A program made the translations under genes and the position numbers. This document shows, piece after piece, positions 23,427 through 36,891 of a stretch of DNA of 64,000 bases; the first letter of the stretch is position 1, and the number at the start of each line of letters is the position of its first letter. Origin of the DNA: Ophioderma brevispina (taxonomy: Eukaryota > Echinodermata > Ophiuroidea > Amphilepidida > Ophiodermatidae); contig JAMKCH010088206.1 of assembly GCA_023653785.1 (NCBI GenBank), positions 62,001-126,000 of the forward strand. The letters run 5' to 3'. The notes beneath the pieces were generated by a model. That model ran no database searches and was not told the DNA's origin. It saw nothing but the letters and a program-made list of their open reading frames with translations.

Positions 23427-26400
23427 CACCCACACTTACCTGTGCATAAAAATATACAGGCTTAAATCAGCTGTTTCCTTTGCAATTATATTGCCTTTGT
23501 GCTTCTCAGACCTTCTGATATGTCTTGAAGCCATTTATTTGACCTGCAAAATTATCAAGATGGTGTTGAAGTAGTGGTGGAATCACACTATGGTGGATTT
23601 TAGCCGGAAGTAGATTTTGATATACAGTAGGTTGTGTGTGTGTGTGTGCGCCCTTGAATTAGCTTGAAATTTTCCTTGGATCGTCCGGTCGAAAAAAAAA
23701 TGACGGGGATTCCAATGGTTTGTTTTATGGGGCTTAATTATTGTGCAAAACAACATATTTGCGGCAATGTGGTATTAACAGGAATGGTTAAGACAGGAAG
23801 CATGTTTTTATTTCCCAGACATAGTTAATGTTCAAAATAGGGCATCTTCTTTTCTGTACTATTACAGAATGTCAGTGACATAATGTGAACTTGGTACTAA
23901 TTATATTGCTGTTATATTCACAAGTTGTGCTGTTTTTCACCTATTTCATACATGATCTTTTTGCTGCATGAATAAGGAGTGCTGCAGTTGGCCAGATTAT
24001 TGACCACAGCCAGATACGTATTTAGATAGATTTACAGGGCATAGAATAATCACAGACGTGGGTCTCGTGAACATTTTGAATGCGTAAACACAGCGTGGCT
24101 GTGCAGTGTTTCTATCGGAAGTAGTCAGTCGATGCATATGCCGATGGACTGTCACAGGTATGCCTCATTGAATACGAAATGTATAGAGGTAATTGAATGA
24201 GAGAATTCATTGCAGTGCCACCCGTTCACTGTGCCTGTAACGTACTTGGCCATAGTGAATCCAATTTTCGGACAATAAGCAATCATTTACATGATTTACG
24301 GTAGGGAGATTTGAGGATTTATGGTGATTAGTCGGGGTTTTGTGATCTTTGCATTTTGGATATCTAAATGTTGCACAATCACTGGGCATGTGTGAGTTTG
24401 AGGACATCTTTTTGTGGTTTGGTGCTTAATTTGATGGTCAATTCTACAGTACATTGGAGAGTTTCAATAAATTTGGAAATGGGGAGGGGTAATCTTTTTT
24501 TTCATTGTCTTTTTTGTGATATGAAATGAGCAAGCATATGCCTTTTTGACTATAGATCCATTCCATTGGCCCATTCCTTGGGATGCCATCATCCACATGT
24601 GCGGTAAGGATGCCTTGTAGCACTGTGTCTCTCCACTCCTGGTTTATTAACGTTATAGGTGTGATGATATAGCAGGTGATGTTCTAAATCAAACAAAACT
24701 ATGACTTCATTGGAGTGGTGATCGGGCAAAGTGAATTTACCCACAAGTGTACTTACGGTCAATTTCTGAAGCTGCTTTCAGTTTGATTTGAGGTGTCATG
24801 TCAAAAAGCTAGCAAGAACAAGGAGGGGAGGAGGAAAAAATCTCAGCTTACTGCGGAATATGAAGTCAATGACTTGGAGCTTTTTTTTGAAGTGGATGTA
24901 AAATTAATGTAGAATTTACACAGCCACAGCTCTGTGAATATTTTATAATTGATTTGATGTTTTTCACACCCATCACACATTAAACATGAAAATAATGTTT
25001 TGGACAAAGAATCCTCTTTGCATTACAAGAGGAGTACCATGATATTTCCGTGGCATAGTGGCATTCGAATTTTTGCATTTGAATGCGAGTAATCCCCAAA
25101 TGATGAGCACTGATGGGTAGCCAAACAGCTCTTTCACTGACCAATTCACTCGAGTTACAAGTTGTCAAATAAATGGCTATTATTATGGCCCTGGCCTCTG
25201 ATCGAGCCATCGTTCTTAAGTAGATGCCCTAGACGTATTTTGCGTTTCCCTCAAGAACGCTTTGCTAGATTTTCAAAACAAGTAGTCTGACCTCCTTGTA
25301 TCATTGTTCATCCGGTGCCATTCAAGCTTTTTTTGTACGTACTCTTTCCGTCAGATTGATTTTTTTTATACAGCCAGGAGAAATATTTCCAATCTGCCGT
25401 CATTTTTCTTACTGTGTAGTTCCAGTTGCCTTCATATTAACTGATATCAACTGCGTGGAGTACATAGCTGTAGAATTACAGGAATTACATGATATTACAT
25501 AATAACTGGGTGTAACCCTATGTGTGTGAGGAAAGAGGTGGATTGTGCATAGAGATCCAATCCTTTCCCTCGATTGTGAGCGACATAATGAATTTGTACC
25601 CTGACAGGCTGTAGTCTGTCTTTGAACTTGAAATGCAATGGGAATTAAATCTGATGAATACAGAAGATGCGATGAACCAGTGCACATGTGCAAGTGTAAT
25701 TATTCCGTACTTCATTTAATGGAATGACTGTTGACTGAAATGTGTTCTTTGATGCATGAATTTTGTAGTGTTATTTTTAGGTTGTGTGTTAGAGAGCCCT
25801 TTTGCTGTTGTTGCAGGTTTCATTGTACTCACGTACACGTGTTGTGTCACACTTTACTCCACTTCTATTTTTTAATGGCAAAGACAAGTCCTGGTTCATA
25901 TGCAGTAATGTTGCTTTAATAACTTGGTGTAGAAGGTTGAGGTTAAGGCATTAAACTACATTGCATGTAAACTGTGTATGGTAAAAATATAGATAGCTGT
26001 GGTTGTAACAAAGTAGTTCTATATAGTACAGAGCACATTCAGTTCAAAGGTCATGAATGGGGTAATCTTGTTCTTGTTTTCAGGATGTTTGTTTATCTAT
26101 TGACAACCCTATTTGAGACCACTGTCCTTATTTCTCTTTCTCCTTGCGTGCTCGGGGTACGTAATGGGCCCGCTATATTCCCTGCATGTTGTAAGAGGCG
26201 ACTAACAAGGACGACTCGTTTTAATGGAGCTTGTATTGAATTCTGTAGTTCCATCATGTGAGGTGTTGTACGGTTACTTTGAATTGTCTTTGCACGACCA
26301 AAAATTTGGTTACAACTATACTTGATACATGATTTTTTAACTTAGATTTGCACCAATCCTCAGTTTTTATTATTTTTAGGAATGTTCCTGGGTGTTTGCC

Positions 26401-28189
26401 ACCAAACTGTTAGAGTAGACAGGAAGTTGAAGTTTGGTTGAACAAAGGATAATTGTCTTAGTACAATCTAAAATTGTCCATACTTATTAGACTCATGGAA
26501 TTTCTTCGTGTGTCTTCTGTACCGTACTGACCCGTGTATATTCCCACCCTTTTTGAAAAGCTAAAAATACATGAATGTAAGGGTTGGGATAGTCTGAGTC
26601 GAAATGTTCTTGTTTGTGGAACAGTCAATAGACACAACAATGTCCTGCAAAATGTCTGTACGTAACTACTGCGGTCATTTTAATCATATTTAATTACTCC
26701 GCAAACACATACAACCTGTCAGACTTCAGATTTGAACTGTTTTTAAAAAATAAATCAGTTTTCCATTTCAATCTTGTTTGATATAACTAGCCATTTATTA
26801 TTTCAGCTAATGTGCCGTTATTATTTGTTTTACCAAAAGAAAACCAAAATAGTCACGAACTTGAACCCCAATTTGCCATCTACATGGTGCACCATATTTG
26901 ATTTGGCGATGTGACCTCCCAACCGACGTATTTTTTATTCATAGTATTGTGAATATATCAGACGAATGAAACATCTGTGAAACCTCTTTGAAATATTGGG
27001 AATTTTTAACTTTAAATACTGTATGGTTACAAACCAAAGACACTAAAAAAAGTGGCTTAAGCTTTTGTACTAACATGCTAATCTCCTAATCACATTATTT
27101 GACAGATATTGTTATGGTTGCAAATGCGTGATCACTAACAATAAGATTGGTTAATTCGTAGAATTAACTAACAGATTTTTTTGTTTTGGGCAGAGTAATT
27201 TGTTATTGGTTGAAAAAGTTCAATAGACAAAAACAATGTCTGCAAATGTCTGGTACGGAACTACTGGTCATTTAATCAGATTATTTTAGAGAGTCCTCAC
27301 AAAGGGTACGTCATACAACTGCACCTTCATTTAAATGCTGCAATAAATTTTTGGAACAGGACCACGGCCAAATTGTTTTTTTTTTTAAATTTTTGGATAA
27401 CACTTTACCTGCATTGCCTGCCATGGCTTTTTTTTTGTTACCTGTGGGGCAATCAAATCGGGAAGCAGTGGCTCAGCAGATAAATGTATTATTGTGTGGT
27501 CACTTCTTTTTTCTTACTCCTGACTGACGTACATTGTTTCAAAAATTAAGTTTCAAAATTAGTTTAGTGCTAGTTGGGGGGGTCACCGTGGGCCCCATCA
27601 GCTGAGAAACTGATGCTTAGATTTTTTTGCGGCAATATTACTCCTTACTTAACCCCATTACTGACAACCTAAAACCTATTTCTTTGAGGGTTAAGTGGCA
27701 AAAAGGTCAGTTCTATACCAAATATCATGAAATTTATAGTGCACTGTTCTCAATTATGGATTGGGGGGGGTGCGCAGGCTCCCTCTAAGGGCTTGGCCAC
27801 TGTGTATTAATCGATTGGATTGTGGTTTAAATTCCAGCGATTTGCCCCAACACTTTAACTACATACCATGACATGCACCAGTTTGTTGGGAAGATTTGAT
27901 TTATGTGTACTAGGAAAATTGAATTTCTGCCAAATATGTATTTTGTTAAATTGGCTGTTAGTTTTCAGTAGAATGTCCAAGATTTCACCGCTTTTTGGAT
28001 AAATAAAATCACAGGGCAGCCATGTTAATTCTGTAATTTGAGTTTTGGTAATTTAAGAGGCAAAAATGTATATTTTTCGTTCTGGAACCAAAAATCCAGA
28101 CTCAACATGTTTTTTCTATGTAGACAAGCCTATGTGGTTTGTCCTAGACATTATTTTATTCTGGGATTTACCAGTTTGGCAATGCAAGC

Positions 28190-28226
<37 letters not shown>

Positions 28227-28422
28227 TCGTCTTTGCCTATTTTTTGCTGAGTTTCAAGTTGAATATCAGAAACAACACCAATTGGATAAGAGTGATTGCT
28301 CACTTACTGATTGGTTTACTTAATCCTGTAGTCATACCCCTTTTTTGAGACGGGTGTCGAATTTAGTTTAAAACGTATGTAAATGCATTTACTACTGTTT
28401 AATTTCTATTGGTCCATGCAAG
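23427..28422. other. noncoding stretch 5' of the first visible B56 exon
   Basis: A (GT)n run lies near 23632-23650. Segments 26618-26705 and 27216-27303 share a noisy repeat (AATAGACAxAAxAATGTC ... CTACTGxGGTCATTT). Frames at 24980-25210, 25409-25693 and 25974-26261 show no domain. Upstream PPP2R5 exons were looked for here and not found. Confidence 0.45.
28191..28224 (+). repeat. poly(A) run of 34
   Basis: An uninterrupted A34 tract. It could be a retroposon tail, but no target-site duplication was recognised around it. Confidence 0.85.
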
Positions 28423-28477
28423 TTGGCCTATTGTTTAGTCCAATTTCTAGAGAAAGATGCAGCTTCTTACAGAACAG
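28423..28477 (+). CDS. PPP2R5E: PP2A B56 subunit (PPP2R5E-like), internal exon
   Basis: Reads LAYCLVQFLEKDAA and, after removal of one extra T, LTEQ, ending at a CAG|GTAGC donor. This is the conserved B56 HEAT-repeat segment (LAYCxVQFLEKDxxLTE) directly before the next exon's VVRGLLKFWPKTCSQK. B56 proteins are regulatory subunits that bind the PP2A scaffold/catalytic core and recruit LxxIxE-containing substrates. As given, the exon is 55 bp, one base more than the 18 codons expected, so the reading frame breaks at GCTTCTT. The acceptor (ATGCAAG) is weak, and the preceding bases (CCATGC) look like the end of the conserved FHAQ segment, so the true exon start is uncertain. Confidence 0.72.
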
Positions 28478-31400
28478 GTAGCACATAGTAATTACTAATA
28501 ACCTTTCAAAATGAATAGAGCTCAACAAATTTACAAGAGCTAACCCTATTTCCAGTCATTAGTAACAAACATGTTTTGTAAGAGAATTATTGACGACTTC
28601 TGCTTTTGCAAATATAATTGAGTGTGTTGTCATTATTTTTGCTATAATTGATGTACGATGCTCATGTAAATGTACTTTCATTTTGCAGTGGGTCAAAACT
28701 CAGCAGTAGTTCTACTAATCTGAATACATAGTGGTGACCTGACCTTTAGGGAAAAGGACCATGACTAAAGGTGGAACATGGGTTTTGTCTGAAAATACAG
28801 TGGCTCACATTTTGGGTGTATCTCTTCTTTTTTTAGGTTTATGAGTTCAGGTCATGCAGCGCTGAAAAAAGTGGCCAAATGCATGAAAACAACAAATCCT
28901 ACCTTTATAAACTTAGCTTCAACTGTAAAAGAACACACATTTCAGTTGTGATTTTTCATTGAGACATTCTTTGGAAATTGGCAAGAATCCACTATGGTAC
29001 CCTTTTGAAGTTTAACATGTAACAAATTATTTTTATTTTGCCTTCTCCTTCTTATCGCTCCAAACACTGTAAGTTCCTCAAATTTTTATGATACCGCCAG
29101 AGATGGGTACAACGTCTGGCTGCGTCACTGAATTCCGCAAGGTCCTTGTTTTGTGCATTGTTGCACCAGCATTGGGCAGACCACGATGTTGTTCCATTGT
29201 CTGGTGTGCTGTTCCCCCACACAGGTAGTTCCTGAGCTGCTTCCAGATAGCCCCACTCTGATGAATGTTTAAAATAGAATAAAAGCCGGCCTACCGCCCT
29301 TGTATTTTACGGCTGTACATTACAACTTTATTTTAGACTCACTCTACCATGCTCCACCCAAAAACCATTCAATCACTCTTTGCTTTGTAAATGTATGTTG
29401 AGCTTACTCTCTAATTAGTATACCGGTAAACAAATCCCTGACAAGTAATTTATATTAATGCAAGTTTTGGAAGAATAATAAATAAAAAGAACAGTAGAGA
29501 ATCCTGTAGAATATTTGGCATAGAGTGATGATTCAGCAATCACATAAAAAAATTGAAACTTGAAACCATTGGATCAATGTGAATAAAATGAGGAGATAAT
29601 TCAAGGCATCTGCACCATAAAATGTTGGTTATTGCATGTCCTGGATATGCAAGTGCCGCCTATATGCTAGGTAAATATGACTACTTTTCTAATAGCTTCA
29701 CCGAGTATTAATTTCCAACATGCCCTAAGCCGTACCCTACCTATTGTACACACAGGGTATACTGTCCCCGCAGCATTTTTCACTATGAATATCTTTCATA
29801 TCGTTAGGTGGTTTAATATCGCCCGAGTTTGAGATTTTATTATTTTTTCAATGAATCAATTTGGTGAGTACCATACCATTCATGCTGGTTGCCATTGATT
29901 TCAATTTTGTTATACAATAAATAACAATGAATGAAATGTTTTAAAATAAGGATTATATGTAAAGATTGAGTTTCACTTATTGCCTGCCAGTTTCAATTAA
30001 TACAAAAAAATATTGGAACCCTCGAATTGACGAGTTTCTAATTGCCCACCAGGGGGTCAATTTCAGGAGAGTTGACAGTGACGTTATGTAGTGCTAGTTG
30101 GGTCTTGCACTATAAAAGATAAGTGAACAGCAGGGGAAGTGATTCAGGGATCTGTGACAATTTCTACCATGGGAAATTGAGGATTGCCTGCACTGGTGGG
30201 GCTCCTGTGGCTGGATGTTCATGGTTAGTGTGTCTCCTGTGCTAGCAGCCTGTGGAATGCCCTTTGTAAACCCAAGCGTGTGATGACGTGCCACATCTGT
30301 TAAATTTTTGGGTAAATCGTAAAGGAATTAACGCAGCGCTCGCCGTGGCCTGTCGCCGATACGTATTGTCTAATGTGGAGATCAAAAAATCAACCAAATT
30401 TGCGGAGGTACCAAAGTACCAACAGGCCCGTATGATCCCATCCAAATTGACTGGATTAGTTTGCAAGTTTGGTCGCCCAAATTAATTAAGACTATTTTGA
30501 CTTTGGAATGTTTGAAAGTTTTGTGGGTTAACAGCTTGCCAAACGTAAAAGGCATTAAAGATAATGCATATGATAAGAGTATATATTACCCATGTGGAGT
30601 CTTAGTACCAAGATTTCTGTCCACATACCGTTCAGAGGATTGGTCTCTTCTACTCTCACTTTCTTTAAATACCTATAATCATCAGCACTTTGTCTCATCT
30701 CTTTGGGATTGGACGTAACGTTATGCTAAAATGGAATACAATGAATTGAACTTGGTATCTGTCCCTCACTTTTTTTTTTCTCAGGAATATAGATTTTTTC
30801 TTCTTACTTTAATGTTTTCAATGCTCCATTGGCTCAAGGACGATATTTCTTTTTATCAGGAAATTTCGAGAATTAAGGAAATACTAATAACTCAAGTCTA
30901 CAGATTTCATTTGCAATGGAATTCATGATACAAAGTGGGCAGACTGAGATTTACGCAATAACCAAGAGGTTGACTGATTTGGTACTTAATCCCTCATGCT
31001 AAGTATGCATTCTTTTATAAACCCATCTCATTTAATTTCCTCTATGAAGGAGGAGGAAACTGCACGTGTGTGATCGGTATACTTGGCAGAATCACTAAGG
31101 GACTTCCCTACACCCATTTTCCTTCTTGTTAGCCTGCCTTTGTGTATCAGTATTTTTTTTTCTTTGGTGTTTTCACATAAAATTAACTTGAGACTTAAGA
31201 GGGGTGGGCAACTTGTGACCCCCCGTATTTTGTCATTTTTCTGAAATGACTCCCAAAAGGAATGGATCGAGATATTAAAGAGTACCATTCACTGAAAATA
31301 AGAGAACACACAATTTATACACAGCAATCTCCAGTTATCTAGTTATAACTTTCAGCTTGGCAATTGGGCAAGCTTTTAAAGTAACTCAAGTGAGATGTGC

Positions 31401-31503
31401 TGAGGAGATAAATGTCCTAATATGGACTTGATTGTTTGTAAACCACCTAATGAAGAGTGTTTGAGGTTAATAGACCACGAAAACCCCATTTTGAAATTTT
31501 TCT

Positions 31504-31682
31504 GCAGATGTTCAAGTGTTTAAGTAGTTTCTAAAACATTTTTTTTTGCTCCTGCACATACCAATTTATGACTGTTGTTACAATTTAATTTTCGCAGTGT
31601 TCAGTGTTTCAGTAGTTTCTAAAACATTTTTTTTTGCTTCTGCACATCACCAATTTTATGACTGTTTTTAAATTTAATGGGT
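31504..31682. repeat. short noisy tandem duplication
   Basis: Two copies of about 90 bp share AGTAGTTTCTAAAACATTTT and ACCAATTT-TATGACTGTT with small indels. A similar 33-bp pair (TATGCACCCTTTTTAATG... and TATGCACCCTTTTAATG...) lies at 31979-32047. Confidence 0.75.
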
Positions 31683-33228
31683 TATTGGCTTCATTTTAAT
31701 ATACAATTTGGCAAAAAGAAAATAAAACTTGAGCACAAACTAAATAATTTTATTTTAGAAGCAGTTCATGTAATAGAAACACAGCAGCCAAATATAGACA
31801 ATATAAAATGCTTCACTTGTGCTAAGTTACTTTCCTTTTGAGTTATTCTCTTTAGAGGTAATTTAATTAGTAGTATAACCCCCTGAGGTCTACCAACTTT
31901 ATGACAGTATTCCTGATTGGCTGATTACATGGTATAACCTCTGAGTGACCAATCAAAATAGATCTTCGAAAAATAGCTATATGCACCCTTTTTAATGCTT
32001 TTCTAATACATTATATGCACCCTTTTAATGTTTTTCTAATACATTATCTAACCTTATGAAAAACCAATGAATTTGGCCGTTAGTGGGGGTTAATACAGAC
32101 TTGCACAAATAATGGAGTGTTTGGATTGGGGTAGTTCACGTTAAATCCACTGAATTCCCCCAGTGTTCCTTTAAGTGGCTTGTTGAGGTAAAGGTTGCTC
32201 ACCCCCTAGACTAGTGCACCATTTCCATTCCTAGACTACAGTGTTTGTCATAATCCATTGGACATGATATACATGTGCGTATCTCTTTGCTGTGCTTACA
32301 TGCAATCCAACGGTGTGTTGTATTGGCAGGAAAGCAGGCGTACATAGTTACATGTCCAAGGGATTTTGACAAATACTATATTGCAACATTTACTAGTTAT
32401 AAGGCTCATGTAAATATTATAACATATATTGCTCACAGATCATCACGCATTTAATAAATTTGTCTGTCGGGTCAAAACGGTGTCTTCATGTAAATGATAA
32501 CCATAATCTCATACTCTCATGTGTAATCAAGTAATGGGGCGGTTTCTGTGGGCTTCGTATGGAAATTATGCTCTTGTTAAACGTAGTATTGTCAAGTTTC
32601 CAGATGGCAAATTGTAAATTGTAAGACATTGATATGATAATTTTGCCCTGTCAGCTACTGTACATTTGTCTACGGTCATAACAGGGTATTTTTTGTAAGT
32701 CTTATTATACCTGAGGGCATTTTATCAAATCTGAACCACTGTTAACATTAACCCCATGAGTACTCTCTGCTGATTGGTCACAATTGAACTTATGTGATTG
32801 CTGATTGGTCACATTAAAATTTATGATTTTTTTAGCCAATAAGCAACATGGTAAGAATGGTGGGAGGGCTGAAGAGGGCTAGAGCTGAAATATTTGCAAG
32901 CTGCATTTTAATTGCTTATTGAAATGAATGTGATGTAAAGAGCCAATCAGAGATGCTGTTAAGTCAGATAGTGCTGAGGGGTTTAATTCTGTTGTGCTTT
33001 GTTAGTAACCTCAAGAGGCTGAAGCAGCTTGGGACAACCTTACATTAACACAGTGACATTTTAGTCAATTGTTTGCATTTCAGTATTGGGTTTAATCCAT
33101 TTTTCATGCTTAATCTTGTGGCATGCAAATTTGAGCAGAATATGGATTCTTTCACTTTCTGATAAAAAAAGGTGATGCATTCATGTTAAATCTGCTTGTT
33201 ACATAAACGTGTTGTTCATTTCTTGCAG

Positions 33229-33278
33229 GTTGTACGAGGGCTACTCAAGTTCTGGCCCAAGACATGTAGTCAAAAAAG
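33229..33278 (+). CDS. PPP2R5E: PP2A B56 subunit (PPP2R5E-like), internal exon
   Basis: After a TTGCAG acceptor the exon reads VVRGLLKFWPKTCSQK to a GTAAGC donor. This is the invariant xxRGLxKFWPKTCSQKE motif of B56 epsilon/alpha-type subunits. The following Glu codon is short by one base (AG instead of three bases before the donor), so the exon as given is out of phase with the next exon, which starts at Val in phase 0. The missing base sits in an A/G run, consistent with a homopolymer-type sequencing error. Confidence 0.9.
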
Positions 33279-34699
33279 GTAAGCAAGTCTTTATTTTGGC
33301 ACAAAAGATCTGTCCAAGCAAAGCCTGACATTAAAAGATTGGGTTACTGGTAATTTTTTGTGTCCAATACAAAGCAATAATTATTGGGGGAAACAAATTA
33401 TGATTTAGAAATTACTGATTAAAACATGGAATGTCAATGGAGGAGTTTTTCCTAGTAGTTGGCTTATCTAAATGTAATTAATCAACTTTCATGGCCTCGT
33501 CAGAGAGGTGTTCATAATACAGTCCCATAAGATGGATTGATCTTGTAACTCCGTGTCTGTCCCTCATGAGGCTTCGGCTTCTGCCGTGCATCCCTCGGCT
33601 TTTGGCGTCTGTTGTGCATCCCTTGGTTTCACTGCGCTGGAAATTTATTTTTTTAATGTGAAAAGCATAGTGGTGAATTTGAAATTGAAAACCTTTGAAC
33701 CCTATTTCTGGCATCCTATCAATGCCTTGTGCGGCCTCTATGACGATCCTTATTGTAATCATACGAATCTTTTTAACACTTTTGGATTGGAAACCCTTTG
33801 GTTTATTGAAATTTTTTAATTTTCTTACATTATTTCAAAGTAAATATCTTTAATTACTTTACAAATTGGATTATTAGTATCTTGAAATCTAAAAAAAAAT
33901 ATTAACATGGATTTTTTCTTTTGCTTAAAATCTATTCATTGTAAAGGTATAAAACGCTCTTTTAAATCCTGGAATGATATTTTAATGATTCGCATTTTCT
34001 AAAGAGCATCATAATATCAGCTTTCCCTCATTTCAGTTTTCAGACCAAAAGCAATTGAAATGGTACGTGCCTTGTGTATTGTAGCTCCGATATTTGCAGA
34101 GAGAAAAACTTGTCTGCTATTCAGCCAGATTTAAAAGCATTTCTAGAGGGAATACTGATTATTATTAGGCCGTATTTTTCACAGAAATATTTTTCACTTT
34201 TCATGAAAATTGCGCAAAAATAATGTAATATACCTTTATTACATAATGATCTTGTTTTATTCACGCTTCATGTTGAGTCACAGAATAGAACAAAATAATA
34301 GTTCACACAGTAGCTGATTTAGAATTGTTCGAATGTTAAATGGGAATGCATGAGTTAATATTTTAGTGTGTTTTATTTTCCTGTCAAATTAATATAACAC
34401 AAAAACATTCTTTTTTAATTAATTTATAAGTTTGACTTTTTGTTGTGTCAATGTCATTTTTAAAGGATAACATTGAATTTGCTACATATGGGAAAAAAGT
34501 CATAAAATCACTTGGTATTTTTGTTGCATGGATTTGCTAATATAACCTGCTTGAAATCCCCATATTAAAGTCCAAACAGTACATTTTATCCAATTCTGAA
34601 AGTTTTAAATACGGTGTATAAAATTCTAACTTGGATAAAACATTAGAACATCTGTAGGGTTTGGTTTTAAAGTGGGTGGGGGTAGTATACTCATGGCTC

Positions 34700-34935
34700 A
34701 AGCGTTTGACCTCAAACATTGCATTATTGATATTTGTTTATGATGCACTGGTGTACAGCACAGTCAACTGTTTAGGGTACATTTGAGTCGCCATCACTGC
34801 ACATCATTTTTTTTGAGACCAGTATGACACTTTACTATTTTGGTTTTTTTTGTGTGTCATTAAGGTGGTATAATGGAATTGTACACACTTTCCCTGATTT
34901 ATAAGCTAAAATAACAAATTTCCAATGTTTTTTAA
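34700..34935. repeat. dispersed repeat C, copy next to the array
   Basis: Shares ordered blocks with 44340-44660: GACCTCAA-x-CA..TTATTGAT.TTTGTTTAT, a CTGGTGTA block, TTTATAAGCTAAAA and TGATCCCTTGTC-like words. Here it runs straight into the 34.9-36.2 kb array, suggesting the array arose by local amplification of this repeat's end. Confidence 0.6.
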
Positions 34936-36212
34936 TCTTTTCTGATCCCTTGTCACGAACCAATGTGAATTAAAAACTACATAATCAGGCAGTTGCATCT
35001 TACATTCAGATTAAATGGCTTCCGACCAGTGACGTAGCAAAGATATGGAGGTTAAGATGTCATGCAAATATGTGTACTTCTTCTTAGGTATCCACAAGTC
35101 CCAGCCATTTTGTTCATATTTAATGTTTTGGATCAATGTTTTTGGATAAAGAAATGTGTAAATCTTTTCTGATCCCTCGTCACTTACAATGTGAATTAAA
35201 AAACTCATATCTGCAGTTGCATTACTTCAAGATATATGGCTTCCGACCAGTGACGTAGCAAAGATATGGAGGTTAAGATGTCATGCACAATATGTGTACT
35301 TCTTCTAGCGTATCCACAAGTCACGCCATATTTGTTCATATTTAATGTTTGGATAAATTAAATGTGATAAATTTTTCTGATCCCGCGTCACTTACCAATG
35401 TGAATTAAAAACACATAATCTGCAGTTGCATTACATGCAAGATTAAATGGCTTCCGACCAGTGACGTAGCAAAGATATGGAGGTTAAGATGTCATGCACA
35501 ATATGTGTACTTCTTCTTGCGTATCCACAAGTCCCAGCATTTTGTTCATATTTAATGTTTGATAATGTTGATAAAAATGTGATAAATCTTTTCTGATCCC
35601 TCGTCCTTACCAATTGAATTAAAAACTACATACTCGGCAGTTGCATTACTGCAAGATTAAATGGCTTCCGACCAGTGACGTAGCAAAGATATGGAGGTTA
35701 AGATGTCATGCACAATATGTGTTCTTTCTTCTTAGCGTATCCACAAGTCCCATTCCATTTTGTTATATTTATGTTTTGGATAAATGTTTTGGATAAATAA
35801 ATGTGATAAATCTTTTCTGATCCCTCTTCACTTACCAAATGTCATTAAAAACTATCATATCTGCAGTTGCATTACATGGGGGGGGCAAGATTAAATGGCT
35901 TCCGACCAGTGACGTAGCAAAGATATGGAGGTTAAGATGTCATGCACAATATGTGTACATTCTTCTTACGTAACCACAAGTCCCGCCATTTTGTTCATAT
36001 TTAATGTTTGATAAATGTTTTGGAATAAATAAATGTGATAAATCTTTTCTGATCCCTCGTCACTTACCAATGTGAATTAAAAACTACAAATCTCAGTTGG
36101 CATTACTGTCAAGATTACCTATTTCTTCCGACCAGTGACGTAGCAAAGATATGGAGGTTAAGATGTCATGCACAATAAGTGTACTTCTTCTTAGCGTATC
36201 CACAAGTCATTC
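34936..36212. repeat. six-copy tandem array with invariant 46-bp core
   Basis: Units begin at 35021, 35242, 35453, 35667, 35901 and 36127 (periods 221, 211, 214, 234, 226). Each has a core from TCCGACCAGTGACGTAGCAA through AGATATGGAGGTTAAGATGT to CATGCA that is identical in all six. The linkers (ACAAGTCCC..CATTTTGTT, TCTTTTCTGATCCCTCGTC, GTGAATTAAAAAC, GCAGTTGCATTAC) differ by many small indels and a G-run. No coding potential. The array lies in a B56 intron, between the exons at 33.23 and 36.77 kb. Confidence 0.9.
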
Positions 36213-36254
36213 GTAATGGCTTGCGGTGGTATCAGGATATATTCAACTGATTAA

Positions 36255-36570
36255 CCCTGATCTAGCCTTTATCTATGATACGACGCCTCCTAACATGCCC
36301 AATATATGAATGCATTTGTGCACCAAACATGGAATCTTTCATTTACATGACAAAGAATTCCGCGTTCCAGTGTAGTGTGTGCCTCGCACGTGACTCTAAA
36401 CTTCCATACCCTGATCTGAGTCCTTGTATCTATGATACGGACGCTCCTAACCTGCCCAATACATGTACTAATTTGTGCACCAACATGAATCTTTCATTTA
36501 CAGAACAAAAGAAGTCCGCAATCCAAGTGTAAAGTGGTGTGCCTCAGCACGTGCTCTAAACTTCCATACT
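36255..36570. repeat. noisy tandem duplication of about 158 bp
   Basis: Copy 1 (36255-36408) and copy 2 (36409-36570) share CCCTGATCT, TATCTATGATACG, GAATCTTTCATTTACA and CTCTAAACTTCCATAC with indels. The sequence just before (36187-36240, TCCACAAGTCATTCGTAATG) matches 45304-45350 near the SINE, so this is part of a dispersed element. Confidence 0.75.
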
Positions 36571-36773
36571 GTTTCAAGGGTGAACCCCAACTGGGATGCT
36601 CAGTTGGTAAAACTTGACTTGCTAAATTATCACTGGTTCAAATGCCGCTTTAGCCAAATTGTCTTTGCTGCCTTATGCACATAATTTCATAGGCAGTTTC
36701 CTTGTTATGTTTAAAATGTTTTGCATTTCTTGTTAATGTGTTTGCTTTGTTTCTGCTTCCTCCATTTTTATAG

Positions 36774-36891
36774 GTCATGTTCCTAGGTGAAATTGAGGAG
36801 ATTTTAGATGGATAGAACCTTCACAATTTGTCAAGATACAAGATCATCTTTTCACAATTGGATCGATGTGTAACCAGTCCACACATTTCCA
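36774..36891 (+). CDS. PPP2R5E: PP2A B56 subunit (PPP2R5E-like), internal exon with indels
   Basis: Starts after TTTATAG and reads VMFLGEIEEILD; in a shifted frame it continues EPSQFVKIQDHLF, and in further shifted frames LDRCVTSPH and FQ. This matches the B56 segment [20 protein letters not shown]... up to SPHFQ. At least three small indels break the frame (near 36813, 36855 and 36885), and the donor reads CCAGTAAGC where CCAGGTAAGC is expected. The density of indels with no loss of amino-acid similarity argues for base errors over slow pseudogene decay. Confidence 0.85.

Noticed and set aside
9000..28400. N-terminal exons of the B56 gene
   Set aside because: I looked for conserved segments (for example the FDSEDPRERD and GFALPLK regions) by eye and found none; they may be outside the window or hidden by indels.
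34936..36212. CRISPR array
   Set aside because: Units of about 221 bp with related linkers, an animal intron context and no cas genes; repeats and spacers do not fit CRISPR sizes.
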